A stretch of DNA of 64,000 bases, from assembly GCF_040681875.1 (NCBI RefSeq), contig NZ_JBFAZP010000001.1:62001-126000 (forward strand), in the 5' to 3' direction. The position numbers and the translations under genes were made by a program. The stretch is from Longispora sp040681875. Its GTDB lineage: Bacteria > Actinomycetota > Actinomycetes > Mycobacteriales > Micromonosporaceae. Positions 17,656-26,890 of this stretch are shown in pieces (the stretch's first letter is position 1; every line of letters begins with the position of its first letter). A model generated the notes under the pieces. It had not been told where the DNA came from, did not search any database, and was given only the letters and a program-made list of their open reading frames with translations.

Positions 17656-18699
17656 ATGCGTACGAACGTGGCGCGTGACGGTGCCGGGCTGGTCCTCGGG
17701 GTGCTCCTGGCGGGCACGGTCCTGACGGCGGCCGGCTGCACCGACGAGGAGCGCAAGCCCGCCGACCCGGCCCCGAACACGGCCCAGCCGTCCGGCTCGT
17801 GGACCGTCGTGCGGTGGCTGAAGAGCCGGTCGGACACGGAGGCCGGGCACGGCGAGGCCCTCGAGCGCCGCCTGACCCTGACGCCGTCGTGCGGCGCCGG
17901 CCGGTGCGACATCGCGGTCAAACCCGACGGGGCCAACGGCACCTACCTCCCCGAGGGGTACGCGTCGCCGGACCCGCCCAAGGCCGGCGCGCCGTACACG
18001 CTGAGCTGGAAGGACGGCGGCTACGAACACGTCGACCCGGCGTCGCTCGTGTCCTGCACGGCGGTCGGCGGCACGGTCGTCCCCGACGGGTACGAGGTCA
18101 CGTCCACCACCACGCTCACGTTCACGCCGCCGAAGGACGGGAAGCCGGCGGCGCTGCGGGGCACGTACAAGGACCGGGCCAAGGGGGTCGGGCCGGGGAT
18201 CGCGGCGAAGTGCACGGACTTCGACTCCGAGTGGGAGGTGGCCGGCGCGCCGACCCGGGCCGCGCTGGACGAGGCCGTGGACCTGGCGGGCAAGTACGTG
18301 GTGACCGAGGTGGTGCAGGCCGTCGAACCGCCGGGGGCCCGCCCGCCCGGGTACTCCGGGAACCTGTTCGACCCCGCCGTCGTCGCGAAGGCCGCCCCGG
18401 GCTGGACCGTGACCGGCACCGGGCCGCCGGCCACGCTGACCGCCGGGGCCGGCGGGTGGGGCGGGGAGACGTCCACGCCGATGGCCTGCAACCTCGGCGC
18501 GGGCGACATCGCGGGCGGGTTCACCCGGGTGGAGACGTGGTCGCGGCTGCGGCCGGTGGTGTCCACGGCGCAGGGCGCGCCGGTCCTGACCGGGCGGTGG
18601 TCGCTGCGGTTCGTTCCGACCCCGGCGGGCGCGGCGGCAGGGTGTGCCGCGTCGTCGAACACGGGGTATGTGCTGTTCGTGCCGGCGGGGGCGGTCTGA
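17656..18699 (+). CDS. Secreted lipoprotein of unknown function
   Basis: 347 residues. A lipoprotein signal peptide ends in the lipobox LTAAGC (Cys at about 30), followed by a Pro-rich linker. The rest holds paired Cys (for example CGAGRC) and two similar beta-rich segments. Start uncertain: ATG 17656 chosen, TTG 17644 possible. The gene stands alone between a divergent reductase and a sulfatase. No family recognised. Confidence 0.7.
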   Translation: MRTNVARDGAGLVLGVLLAGTVLTAAGCTDEERKPADPAPNTAQPSGSWTVVRWLKSRSDTEAGHGEALERRLTLTPSCGAGRCDIAVKPDGANGTYLPEGYASPDPPKAGAPYTLSWKDGGYEHVDPASLVSCTAVGGTVVPDGYEVTSTTTLTFTPPKDGKPAALRGTYKDRAKGVGPGIAAKCTDFDSEWEVAGAPTRAALDEAVDLAGKYVVTEVVQAVEPPGARPPGYSGNLFDPAVVAKAAPGWTVTGTGPPATLTAGAGGWGGETSTPMACNLGAGDIAGGFTRVETWSRLRPVVSTAQGAPVLTGRWSLRFVPTPAGAAAGCAASSNTGYVLFVPAGAV

Positions 18700-18766
18700 C
18701 CGGACCGGACGGCGGTGTGTCCCACCGCACTCCACCGGGCCGCCCCGGGAGCCATAGGATCGGGCG

Positions 18767-20017
18767 ATGACGACTCCGAATGTCCTGTTCGTCCTGGCCG
18801 ACGACATGGGCTGGGCCGATCTGGGCAGCTACGGCTCGCCCGACCTGCGCACCCCGCACCTGGACCGGCTGGCGGCGGAGGGGGTGCGCTTCACCGACGG
18901 GTACGCGACCGCGCCGTGGTGTTCGCAGACCCGGATCGGGCTGTACACGGGGCGGTACCCGGCGCGGATCGCCGGTGGCCTGCCGGAGCCGATCGACAAG
19001 CCGAACCCCGTCGACGGGCTGCCCCCGGAGCACCCGACCCTGGCGTCCCTGCTGGCCGGCGCCGGGTACCGCACGGCGCTGTTCGGCAAGTGGCACTGCG
19101 GCTACCTGCCGTGGTTCAGCCCGACCCGCTCGGGCTGGCAGGAGTTCTTCGGCAACCTCGCGGGCGGGATGGACTACTACTCGCACCTCAACTACCACGG
19201 CGAGCACGACCTGTACGAGGGCGAGACCCCGGTGTCCGACCACGGCTACTACACGGACTCGGTCACCGACCGGACGTGTGAATTCCTGGGCCGCGCGCAC
19301 GACCGGCCGTGGCTGCTCAACCTGAACTTCACCACCCCGCACTGGCCGTGGGAGGCCCCGGGCGACCGGGCCAAGAGCGAGCGGTTGACGGCGCGGCTGC
19401 GGGCCGGCGGCACCCGGGTGTTCCAGGACCGCGCCGAGGGCTCCCGCGCGGTGTACGCCGCGATGGTCGAGCACCTCGACACGTCGATGGGCCGGGTACT
19501 CGACGCGCTGCGCGCCACCGGTCAGGACCGCGACACCCTCGTGGTGTTCGCCAGCGACAACGGCGGGGACTTCTTCTCGGACCAGGGCGGGCTCGACGGG
19601 ATGAAGGGCCGGCTGAGCGAGGGCGGCATCCGGGTGCCGACGATCGCCTGGTGGCCGGGCCGGATCGCGCCCCGGGTCGAGGCCACGCCCGTGGTGACGC
19701 ACGACTTCACGGCCACCGTCCTGGCGCTGACCGGCGTCGCCCCGACCCTGCCGCTGGACGGGGCCGACCTGTCCGGCCTGCTGCTGGACGGCACGCCGCT
19801 CGCCGAACGGGACCTGTTCTGGCGGATCCGGGACTCCGCCGCCCTGCGCCGGGGCCGGTGGAAGTGGCTGCGGACGGCCGACGGCGAGGCGCTCTACGAC
19901 GTGGTGGCCGACCGGGGCGAGACCACGGACCGGAGTGCGCGGGAGCCGGCGCTCGCGGCCGACCTGCGCGGCAGCTGGGAGCGGACGGACGGCACCCTGG
20001 TACCGCTCAGCAGCTGA
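18767..20017 (+). CDS. Sulfatase-family hydrolase with altered FGly motif
   Basis: 416 residues, alkaline-phosphatase-fold sulfatase. Metal residues lie in NVLFVLADDMGW (4-16) and FASDNGG (about 261-267), with FGKWHCG (about 105) and TTPHWPW (about 186) as substrate-site segments. The formylglycine motif reads C52-S-Q-T-R56 then GLYTGRYP, so the usual Pro of C-x-P-x-R is Gln. FGE recognition may be weakened, or an unusual activating enzyme is needed. No signal peptide. The 3' end overlaps the convergent MarR gene by 11 bp. Confidence 0.86.
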   Translation: MTTPNVLFVLADDMGWADLGSYGSPDLRTPHLDRLAAEGVRFTDGYATAPWCSQTRIGLYTGRYPARIAGGLPEPIDKPNPVDGLPPEHPTLASLLAGAGYRTALFGKWHCGYLPWFSPTRSGWQEFFGNLAGGMDYYSHLNYHGEHDLYEGETPVSDHGYYTDSVTDRTCEFLGRAHDRPWLLNLNFTTPHWPWEAPGDRAKSERLTARLRAGGTRVFQDRAEGSRAVYAAMVEHLDTSMGRVLDALRATGQDRDTLVVFASDNGGDFFSDQGGLDGMKGRLSEGGIRVPTIAWWPGRIAPRVEATPVVTHDFTATVLALTGVAPTLPLDGADLSGLLLDGTPLAERDLFWRIRDSAALRRGRWKWLRTADGEALYDVVADRGETTDRSAREPALAADLRGSWERTDGTLVPLSS

Positions 20018-20441
20018 CCGGGGCGCCGGCGCGGACCAGGTTCTCCTGTACCCGTCCGAGCAGGTGTTTCAGGGTTTCCTTCTCCTCGTCGGTGAGCCCC
20101 TCCAACGCCAGGCGGTCGGCCTCGGTGATCGCCGCCTGCACGACGTCGCGGAGCGCCTCCCCGGCGTCGGTGGTGGCCACGACCACGGCCCGGCGGTCGT
20201 CGGCGGCCGGGGCGCGCCGGACGAGGCCGGCGCGTTCGAGCCGTTGCAGCGACTTGGTGACCGTGGACGGGTCGAGCGCGCACGCCTCCGCGAGGTCGGA
20301 CTGCCGCAGGTCGCCGTGCTCCCACAGGACCTGGAGGAGCTGCTCCTGGCCGGGGTGCACGCCCGCGTCGCAGAGCAGCATCCCGACGAGCTGGGCGGCG
20401 GACCGGGCGGCGGGCCGCAACAGGCAGGTGATCGGCGTCAC
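20007..20441 (-). CDS. MarR-family regulator (NemR-like position)
   Basis: 144 residues with a winged helix (LRQSDLAEACALDPSTVTKS, then RRAPAADDRRAVVVATTDAG). Start chosen at GTG 20441 because AAGGAGG lies six bases upstream; GTG 20447 would abut the ribosome site. It is divergent from an old-yellow-enzyme reductase, and two identical palindromes fill the gap, so it very likely represses both genes until an electrophile or quinone is sensed. C26 in MLLCDAG is a candidate sensing residue. Confidence 0.88.
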   Translation of the reverse strand: MTPITCLLRPAARSAAQLVGMLLCDAGVHPGQEQLLQVLWEHGDLRQSDLAEACALDPSTVTKSLQRLERAGLVRRAPAADDRRAVVVATTDAGEALRDVVQAAITEADRLALEGLTDEEKETLKHLLGRVQENLVRAGAPVSC

Positions 20442-20461
20442 GTCCACCCTCCTTGTGATCG

Positions 20462-20473
20462 TTGGCTAGCCAA
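20462..20473. promoter_or_regulatory. Operator 1, perfect palindrome TTGGCTAGCCAA
   Basis: A perfect 12-bp palindrome close to the MarR gene start; an identical copy lies 37 bp away. Probable binding site of the divergently encoded MarR protein. Confidence 0.7.
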
Positions 20474-20483
20474 GCATATCTTA

Positions 20484-20495
20484 TTGCTGAAGCAA
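20484..20495. promoter_or_regulatory. Central inverted repeat TTGCT-GA-AGCAA
   Basis: A perfect five-base inverted repeat with a two-base centre, midway between the two TTGGCTAGCCAA operators. It could be a third, weaker site or part of the overlapping promoters. Confidence 0.35.
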
Positions 20496-20498
20496 CTA

Positions 20499-20510
20499 TT
20501 GGCTAGCCAA
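20499..20510. promoter_or_regulatory. Operator 2, perfect palindrome TTGGCTAGCCAA
   Basis: Identical to operator 1 and 16 bp before the reductase ATG, where bound protein would block transcription of the reductase. Confidence 0.7.
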
Positions 20511-20525
20511 GTATGAGGAGACGTC

Positions 20526-21587
20526 ATGTCCCGCGTGTTCGAGTCCGTCAAGATCGGCTCCGTGGAACTCCCGAACCGCCTGGTCATGGCCCCGATGACC
20601 CGGTCCCGCGCCGACGAGGGCGGCGTGCCCACGGCACTCACCGCGCAGTACTACGCGCAGCGCGCCTCCGCCGGCCTGATCATCACCGAGGGCACCCAGC
20701 CCAGCGCCGTCAGCCAGGGCTACGTCGCCACCCCCGGGCTGCACTCCGCCGAGCAGGTCGCCGGCTGGAAGCTCGTCACCGACGCCGTGCACGCCGAGGG
20801 CGGCCGGATCTTCGCCCAGATCATGCACGCCGGCCGGATCGGGCACCCCGACCTGACCGGGCGCAGCCCGCAGGCGCCGTCCGTCGTCCCGGCCCAGGGC
20901 ACGACGTACACCCCCGAGGGCCCCAAGGACCACGGCACGCCCGAGGAGCTGACCGCCGACGGGATCCGCGAGACCGTCGCCGATTTCGTCACCGCCGCGC
21001 GCAACGCGATCGAGGCCGGCTTCGACGGGGTCGAACTGCACGGCGCCAACGGGTACCTGATCCAGCAGTTCCTCTCCGACAACGCCAACCGGCGCACCGA
21101 CTCCTACGGCGGCTCCGTCGAGGGCCGGATCCGGTTCGCCGTCGAGGTGGCCACCGCCGTGGCCGGGGAGATCGGCGCGGCGCGCACCGGGCTGCGGCTG
21201 TCCCCCGGCGGCACCTACAACGACGTCGCCGAGTCCGACCCGGCCGCGCTGTACCTGGCCCTGGTCCGCGCGCTGGAGCCCCTCGGCCTGGCGTACCTGC
21301 ACCTGAGCGCCACGGAGACCGACCCGGCCCTGGTGGACGACCTCCGGCGCGCCTGGTCCGGCCCGCTCCTGGTCAACACGTACGCCACCGGGCCGCTCGC
21401 GGACCTCGGGGCGGCGGAGGCGTGGCTGGAGCGCGGCGCCGACGCGGTGGTCTACGGCCGGGCGTTCCTCGCGAACCCGGACCTGGTGCACCGCCTGCGG
21501 ACCGGCGCGGAGCTCACCGCCCCCGACGACGCGACGTTCTACGGCGGCACGCACGTGGGCTACACGGACTATCCCGTAGCCGCCTGA
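20526..21587 (+). CDS. Old yellow enzyme family alkene reductase
   Basis: 353 residues, an FMN-dependent NAD(P)H:flavin oxidoreductase barrel of the NemA/OYE class. Recognisable segments are LPNRLVMAPMTRSRA (15-29), QIMHAGRIGHPD (about 98-109), the active-site pair in HGANGYLIQQFLSD (about 173-186) and VVYGRAFLANPDLVHRL (about 310-326). It reduces electrophilic alkenes, nitroesters or maleimides. ATG has GAGGAG upstream. Control by the divergent MarR protein is supported by twin operators. Confidence 0.92.
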   Translation: MSRVFESVKIGSVELPNRLVMAPMTRSRADEGGVPTALTAQYYAQRASAGLIITEGTQPSAVSQGYVATPGLHSAEQVAGWKLVTDAVHAEGGRIFAQIMHAGRIGHPDLTGRSPQAPSVVPAQGTTYTPEGPKDHGTPEELTADGIRETVADFVTAARNAIEAGFDGVELHGANGYLIQQFLSDNANRRTDSYGGSVEGRIRFAVEVATAVAGEIGAARTGLRLSPGGTYNDVAESDPAALYLALVRALEPLGLAYLHLSATETDPALVDDLRRAWSGPLLVNTYATGPLADLGAAEAWLERGADAVVYGRAFLANPDLVHRLRTGAELTAPDDATFYGGTHVGYTDYPVAA

Positions 21588-21601
21588 ACTCCGCCCGCGC
21601 C

Positions 21602-21637
21602 GGCCGCCAGCGCCCCCGGGTTCGGGGGCTGGCGGCC
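21602..21637 (+). terminator. Hairpin terminator after the alkene reductase
   Basis: GGCCGCCAG pairs with CTGGCGGCC, and an inner CCCCCG/CGGGGG stem closes a four-base loop. It starts 14 bp after the stop. Confidence 0.6.
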
Positions 21638-21816
21638 TTCGGCGTGCGCTCCGGGACAACTGCCCCACCCACCCCACCTGGGCCGACACTCCCCCGCCCT
21701 CGGGCCGGGCGCTGGACGTACCCCCCGATGGTGCTCCGCGCTGGAGACCGGTGGACAGTTCCGGCTATTGTGCGTCGAGTCGTTCGCGGGGTGACGTGAT
21801 CGGGAGAGGTGGGGAC

Positions 21817-22947
21817 ATGCGCCGACGGGCGGGCAGGATGTGGCCGGGGGTCGTGGTGCTCGGCGCGGTGTTCCTGGCGGCAGACCCGGCGGCGGCGGCC
21901 GACGAGATCCAGACCACCGTCAACCCGGCGGCGGTCACGCTGCGGGTCGGCGGGTCCCCGGTCACCGTGGGGATCACGCTCACCAACGCCAGCGCCGTGC
22001 CGGGCAACGCCGGCTTCACGGTCACGATGCCCGCCGAGCTGGTGGCGCAGGGCGTGCAGTTCAATGGCGCCACCCCCACCTGCCAGACCGCGCCGACGAC
22101 GGTCACCTGCCCGTCGGTGCCGGTGCCGGCGGCGGCCAACGCGGCGGTCACCGTGTCGCTCGCCCCGCCGGCGCAGTCCGCGCTGACCGCCGGGCAGAGC
22201 GTCGCCGGCACCGCCACGGTGTCCGGGGCGTTCACGACCACGGCCGCCGGGGCGATCGCCGCCACGTTCACCGCCACCCTGACCGGCCCTGTGCCCACCG
22301 GGGTGCCGTCGATCACGGGCCGGGTGCTCGACGCCGAGGCCAAGCCGGTCGCCGGCGCGGTCGTCACGATCACCGACCCGACCGGCAAGTCCCGGGGCGT
22401 GACCTCCGGGGAGACCGGCGCGTTCACCTACACGGCGGCGACCCCGGCCGACCAGTTCGCGCCCGGGGTGCTGACGCTGGTCGCGACGAAGTCCGGCTAC
22501 ACCCCCACGACGGTCACCCGGACCGGCACGGTGGGCATCCCCCTCACCGACGTGGACGTCCCGGTGACGGCGGAGGCCGCGAAGAACGGCGCGGTGCAGC
22601 GGATGGAGGCCGCGACCGAGCCCGAGGACGGCATGAGCCCGATGACCACGTTCCTGCTGATCGTGGGCGTGCTGCTGCTCGTGGGCGGCGGGGCGGCGGC
22701 CTTCTTCCTGCTCCGCCGGGACCGCGACACCGACGAGGGCCCGGCCCGACCCACACCCCGGGTGTACCGGAGCGGGACCGAGCCGGTGCCGACGTCCGGT
22801 CCCCCGGCGCCGGCCGAGGACCACACGGCGACCCAGCTGCTCCAGGCCGTCCGGCCGCCGCAGCAGCCGGCGGGCCAGCCCCGGCAGCCGGCCGCCCGGG
22901 ACCGGCCCGGCCGCGAGCCGAAGCCGTGGGACTGGCTCGACGACTAG
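21817..22947 (+). CDS. Secreted, membrane-anchored protein with carboxypeptidase-regulatory-like domain
   Basis: 376 residues: signal peptide (1-28, ending AAAADE), a DUF11-like beta-sandwich (about 30-160), a CNA-B/carboxypeptidase-regulatory-like domain (ITGRVLDAEAKPVAGAVVTI, about 167-186), a membrane helix (about 278-300) with RRDRD on the cytoplasmic side, and a Pro/Gln-rich tail ending WDWLDD. It probably has a surface role; no enzyme motif. ATG 21817 preferred over the upstream start because GGGAGAGGTGGGG precedes it. Confidence 0.75.
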   Translation: MRRRAGRMWPGVVVLGAVFLAADPAAAADEIQTTVNPAAVTLRVGGSPVTVGITLTNASAVPGNAGFTVTMPAELVAQGVQFNGATPTCQTAPTTVTCPSVPVPAAANAAVTVSLAPPAQSALTAGQSVAGTATVSGAFTTTAAGAIAATFTATLTGPVPTGVPSITGRVLDAEAKPVAGAVVTITDPTGKSRGVTSGETGAFTYTAATPADQFAPGVLTLVATKSGYTPTTVTRTGTVGIPLTDVDVPVTAEAAKNGAVQRMEAATEPEDGMSPMTTFLLIVGVLLLVGGGAAAFFLLRRDRDTDEGPARPTPRVYRSGTEPVPTSGPPAPAEDHTATQLLQAVRPPQQPAGQPRQPAARDRPGREPKPWDWLDD

Positions 22948-22966
22948 GGCGCCCCTTCGGGACACG

Positions 22967-23005
22967 CGCAGGTGTGGCCGTCCACCATGGGCGGCCACAC
23001 CTGCG
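22967..23005. terminator. Bidirectional hairpin terminator
   Basis: A perfect 14-bp stem (22967-22980 with 22992-23005) and an 11-base loop lie between two convergent genes. Confidence 0.7.
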
Positions 23006-23015
23006 TTGCCACCTG

Positions 23016-25007
23016 CTACGAGGCGTAGACGCCGAGCTCCCAGAACGAGAAGCAGTACCGGGTGGCCCGCTTGACGCCGTAGAACCGCACCCAGCGCGTG
23101 GTGACCGGCTCGAACCGCGCGGTCTCGATGCCGCCGCGTCCGGCGGTGGTCGACCAGACCGTCCGCCAGGTCTGGCTGGCCTCACTCCACTGCTCGAGGC
23201 GGTACTCGGACGCGTACGCGGGCTCCCAGTCGATGGTCACCCGGCCGACGGTCTGCTCGGAGCCGAGATCGACGTACCACCACTGCCCGTCGTTCCAGGA
23301 ACTGGACCACCGGGTGCCCCGGTTGCCGTCGACGGCCTGCCCTGGCGAGAAGTTCACGAACGGGTTCCACTCCACCGAACTGGCCGTGGCGGGCTTCCCG
23401 GCGGCGAGGTTCGTGCCGAGGCCGTGCGCGGCGGTGGCCGCCCAGGTCCTCAGGTACGACTCCGCGCCCCTGGCCATGTCGTCGATGACGGCCTGCCCGC
23501 CGACCATCCGGACGTCCTCGATCCAGTCCGGGATCAGGCCGTAGTGCGCGGCACCGTCGACGTTGACGTCCCAGACCCGGTCGCCGGTCCTCAGCCGGTC
23601 CATCGTCGTGGCGCCGTCGAAGCTGCGGTACGGGTAAACCACCGGGTTGGGCGCGCCGGTGCGCGGACCGGGCCAGCCGCCGACACCGTTCATGTCGGAG
23701 CCGAAGCCGTAGCCGACGTTGTACCGGTCGCGCAGGGCCTTGTTGCGCCGCCACTCGGCGACGAAGCTCTCCGAGGCGTTGTCGTAGCCGGTGATGAAGC
23801 CGCCCAGCTTGTACACCCGCTCGGACCAGCCCGTGTCCATCCAGCTGTGCGTGGACAGCACGCCGGGGTACTTCTCCGCCTCGAGGATGTCCAGGGTGCG
23901 CGCGGCGGCCTTGACGCTCATGTGGTCGATCTCGACCATCATGTGCCGCTCCATCATGCGGCGCAGCGCGTGCTCGCCGAGCCGGGTGAGCCCCCGGGTG
24001 TTGCAGCGCTTGGCCGGGTCCTGGGGAATGATCGGGTTGTCCATCTGCGGACCCGGGCACACCTCGGTGTTCCACGTGGTGGCGCAGCAGGAGAACTGCC
24101 CGGCCTGCAGGACCTGGCCGATGGTGCCCGAGTCGAAGCGCACGCCACACAGGCCGTTGTCGAACTTGTGGCACAGGAACATGCTGCGCACGCCGAGCGA
24201 GTACAGCTCGTTGATCCCGGCGTCGATCTGCCCTTCGGTGCACTGCGCGACGTCCATGATCATCTTGCAGCCGAAGGGTTCCGAGGTCTCCACCCCGAGG
24301 ATGATCGCCAGCTTGCCGTCCTTCACCACCTGTCGGGCCTGCTCCGGGCTGGTGACGATCCGGAAGAAGCCCTTGCCCGGGCCGCCGTAGACGCCGTCGA
24401 TGTAGGCCTGCATCTCCCAGGACTTGGCCGCTTCGAGCCGGATCGCGTCCATCTCGTCGCAGCCGCGGTCCTTCGGCATGATCGGCAGGGCACACAGGAC
24501 GCCGTTGGTCACCAGGTCGTTGACCATGACGCGCAGCCCGCCGCGCCACGCCCGCTCGATCCAGGCGTAGTAGTTCTGCTGGTGGGTCAGCGACTGGTGG
24601 GTCGGCCACTCCTTGAAGGTCGGCCAGCCGACCGGGTCGTGGTGCCCGTCCGGGTCGGCGGTGAGGTTCTCGAAGGTGGCGCCGGCGCCGTCGGGGTAGT
24701 GCTCGGGGCAGTCCTTCAGCGCGTCGGCGACACCCGCGGGCGAGAACGCCTTGCCGCAGATCAGCCTGCCGCCGAAGCCCTCGTTGGCGAGAATGTGGTT
24801 GTGGCCGTCGACGAAGCCGCGGACCTCCCCGTTCACGGTGCCGGTGAACGGGGCGCCGGTCGCACCGATCCCACTGTCCGGACTCGGCCGGTTAGACGGC
24901 TCCCACCAGTTCGACGCGGCCGACGACGCCGGCGTGACGCCGACGGTGAGCGCGATCGTGACCAGCGCCGCCACCGCGAGTGACAGGACCCTGCGATGCC
25001 GTCTCAT
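23016..25007 (-). CDS. Secreted metal-dependent hydrolase (membrane-dipeptidase-like) with discoidin domain
   Basis: 663 residues with a signal peptide (1-31). The catalytic part (about 60-520) has metal-site candidates FVDGHNHI (about 65), VEIDHMSV (about 362), LSTHSW (about 390) and GFGSDMNG (about 437), like peptidase M19/amidohydrolase barrels. The C-terminal 145 residues are an F5/8 type C (discoidin) carbohydrate-binding domain (NLAAGKPATASS ... WWYVDLGSEQTVGRVTIDW). It is Cys-rich, as expected for a secreted protein. ATG 25007 follows a perfect AGGAGGTT. Substrate unknown. Confidence 0.78.
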   Translation of the reverse strand: MRRHRRVLSLAVAALVTIALTVGVTPASSAASNWWEPSNRPSPDSGIGATGAPFTGTVNGEVRGFVDGHNHILANEGFGGRLICGKAFSPAGVADALKDCPEHYPDGAGATFENLTADPDGHHDPVGWPTFKEWPTHQSLTHQQNYYAWIERAWRGGLRVMVNDLVTNGVLCALPIMPKDRGCDEMDAIRLEAAKSWEMQAYIDGVYGGPGKGFFRIVTSPEQARQVVKDGKLAIILGVETSEPFGCKMIMDVAQCTEGQIDAGINELYSLGVRSMFLCHKFDNGLCGVRFDSGTIGQVLQAGQFSCCATTWNTEVCPGPQMDNPIIPQDPAKRCNTRGLTRLGEHALRRMMERHMMVEIDHMSVKAAARTLDILEAEKYPGVLSTHSWMDTGWSERVYKLGGFITGYDNASESFVAEWRRNKALRDRYNVGYGFGSDMNGVGGWPGPRTGAPNPVVYPYRSFDGATTMDRLRTGDRVWDVNVDGAAHYGLIPDWIEDVRMVGGQAVIDDMARGAESYLRTWAATAAHGLGTNLAAGKPATASSVEWNPFVNFSPGQAVDGNRGTRWSSSWNDGQWWYVDLGSEQTVGRVTIDWEPAYASEYRLEQWSEASQTWRTVWSTTAGRGGIETARFEPVTTRWVRFYGVKRATRYCFSFWELGVYAS

Positions 25008-25294
25008 GTGAACCTCCTGTGCCGCGCCCCGAGATAGACGTCCATCTGGGTGATGGTGACGGCTGACACATACATGAGTCAAGCTCACGTTATTCACACC
25101 GCCTCCACGCCGCCGAACGCCTGCTTACTGAACGCCCGTCCCATGTGTCCACGCGACCGCATCGACCACCGGGCGAGGCGCACCCCACCGACCACCACGA
25201 CGCGGGGCCCGGACCGAGGACAACGGCTCGATCCGGGCCCACTGAGGATCCGGTGACGGCACACGCGCACCGACGAATGCCCGACCCAGGAGAA

Positions 25295-26383
25295 TCAGAC
25301 CTCCGAGGTGTACGTGGAGAACAGCAGGTTGTCCGTCGGCACCCCGCCGTTGTTGTAGCAGATGACTGGCGCGGAGATCGTCGAGCCGATGTTCGCCCAG
25401 ACCTTCTCCAGCTGGCAGTAGAACCCGGGCGGGCCGCCCAGGGCCGTGACCTGCAGGTGGGTCCGGCTGACGCCGACGGCGTTGAACTTCATCGTGTACC
25501 GGCCGGGAGGCGCCGCCACGAACGAGTTCGGCGCGCCGACGGAGTTGTAGCTGCTCCCGGGGGGCGCGGCCACCAGGTTCGACTGGTACGCGAGCCGGGT
25601 CGGCGGGCTCACGGCCCCGAACACCGACCGCTTGTAGTGGTACGACAGCGTCCACCACGTGTCGACGAGCGTGCCGTTGGGATCGGTGCACGACACGGGT
25701 ACCCGGTAGTCCGGCCCCGAGTAGAACCAGTTGTCTATCTTGCACCGCCGGGGCAGATCGTTCGGGTGCACGGCGGTGGCCTGCAGGTCCCCGTCGTACG
25801 CGCCGGTGCTCAGCGCGGAGAACTTGACCTCCCACTTGCCAGTGCCGGTGTGCGTGATCGTGTTGGCCGCGCCGGCCGAGTTGTAGCTGGCCAGCAGGCC
25901 ACCGGCCGGGTTGGAGTACACGTAGGCGTGCGCCCCGACGCCGCCCGGCGCGCCCGAGCTGCGGGTGTAGGTCACGGTGAACGCGGACGGGTCCGGGCTG
26001 GGACCCTTGAAGCACAGCACGGTGACGAGCTTGGTGGTACCGCTGTCGTACCAGTTCTCGACCTCGCAATAGCGCGCGTTGTCGTTGACGGCGGTCACGT
26101 GCACGATGCCGTTGGTCGAGGCGCTGCACGGCAGCTTGACCTGGTACTTGCCGGTGGTGACCTGGGTGACCGTGGCCCAGGAGCCCGGGCAGGACGTGCG
26201 GAACGTACCCCACTGGTAGTTGGTGTTGAGGACGGTGCCTGGGGCCGGCGCCGGATTGTCCGAGTAGGCGAAGGCCCACACGTCCGGGACCGCGGCCTGG
26301 GCCGGGGCGGCGGACAGCGGGACGGTGGCGGCGAGGACGAGGCAGCCGGCGAGGGCCAGCAGTCTGCGACGGAGAGCGAACAT
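25295..26383 (-). CDS. Secreted protein of three beta-rich repeats
   Basis: 362 residues: a signal peptide (1-30, ending AQAA) and three repeats of about 105-110 residues. Each carries a Tyr/Trp start, a TGKYxVxF or PGRYTMKF strand, a VTA segment, then a Cys-x-(9-15)-Cys pair (for example CEVENWYDSGTTKLVTVLC). The repeats suggest a surface or binding protein with one disulfide per domain. No enzyme motif. ATG chosen at 26383 because the signal peptide begins there. Confidence 0.7.
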   Translation of the reverse strand: MFALRRRLLALAGCLVLAATVPLSAAPAQAAVPDVWAFAYSDNPAPAPGTVLNTNYQWGTFRTSCPGSWATVTQVTTGKYQVKLPCSASTNGIVHVTAVNDNARYCEVENWYDSGTTKLVTVLCFKGPSPDPSAFTVTYTRSSGAPGGVGAHAYVYSNPAGGLLASYNSAGAANTITHTGTGKWEVKFSALSTGAYDGDLQATAVHPNDLPRRCKIDNWFYSGPDYRVPVSCTDPNGTLVDTWWTLSYHYKRSVFGAVSPPTRLAYQSNLVAAPPGSSYNSVGAPNSFVAAPPGRYTMKFNAVGVSRTHLQVTALGGPPGFYCQLEKVWANIGSTISAPVICYNNGGVPTDNLLFSTYTSEV

Positions 26384-26500
26384 GGCTGCTCCACGGTGGA
26401 GGGGGTCGCGACCCGGGGAGGGGTCGCCCCGTGGGTGCACGGGGTCGGCCCACCCTAGGGCAGAGATCGACGCCCGTCAGTCAATATGAGGACTCCTCGG

Positions 26501-26890
26501 CTATCTGGTATCCCCTGCCCTCTCCCAGTCGTGCGGCTCTCCCGTGAGGTCCCGCATGGCGGACCAGGTCTGGCCGTGCAGCGAGATCTCGACCCTGAGG
26601 CTTCGCCTCCCGAGAAAATGTTGGCTCGCGACCGCGAGGGGGCCGCTGTACAGGCGTGCCAGGAACTCGCCGAGTACGGCCTCCGGGACATGATCGAAAA
26701 CGTACTCGTCTGCCATGACGCGAACAGGACCCTGGACTCCGGAGAACGAGACACACACGTCAGGCCCGAAGTCGGCCCACATCCACAGGTCCGTCAGCGT
26801 CGGGTCGAACGACACCGGTCGGACCTCGGACTCCAGACCTGGCACCGAGGCACGTAACTGTTCGACAATCGACGCCGCGTAGATGCCCAC
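26501..26890 (-). CDS. Small conserved-looking protein of unknown function
   Basis: 129 residues, no signal peptide or membrane helix, rich in aromatic and acidic residues (LTDLWMWADFGPDVCVSF; VMADEYVFDHVPEAVLGEFL). Start at GTG 26890 because GGAGG lies five bases upstream; the longer reading frame to 26971 has no ribosome site. It might be an antitoxin- or immunity-like small protein, but nothing proves it. Confidence 0.6.
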   Translation of the reverse strand: MGIYAASIVEQLRASVPGLESEVRPVSFDPTLTDLWMWADFGPDVCVSFSGVQGPVRVMADEYVFDHVPEAVLGEFLARLYSGPLAVASQHFLGRRSLRVEISLHGQTWSAMRDLTGEPHDWERAGDTR

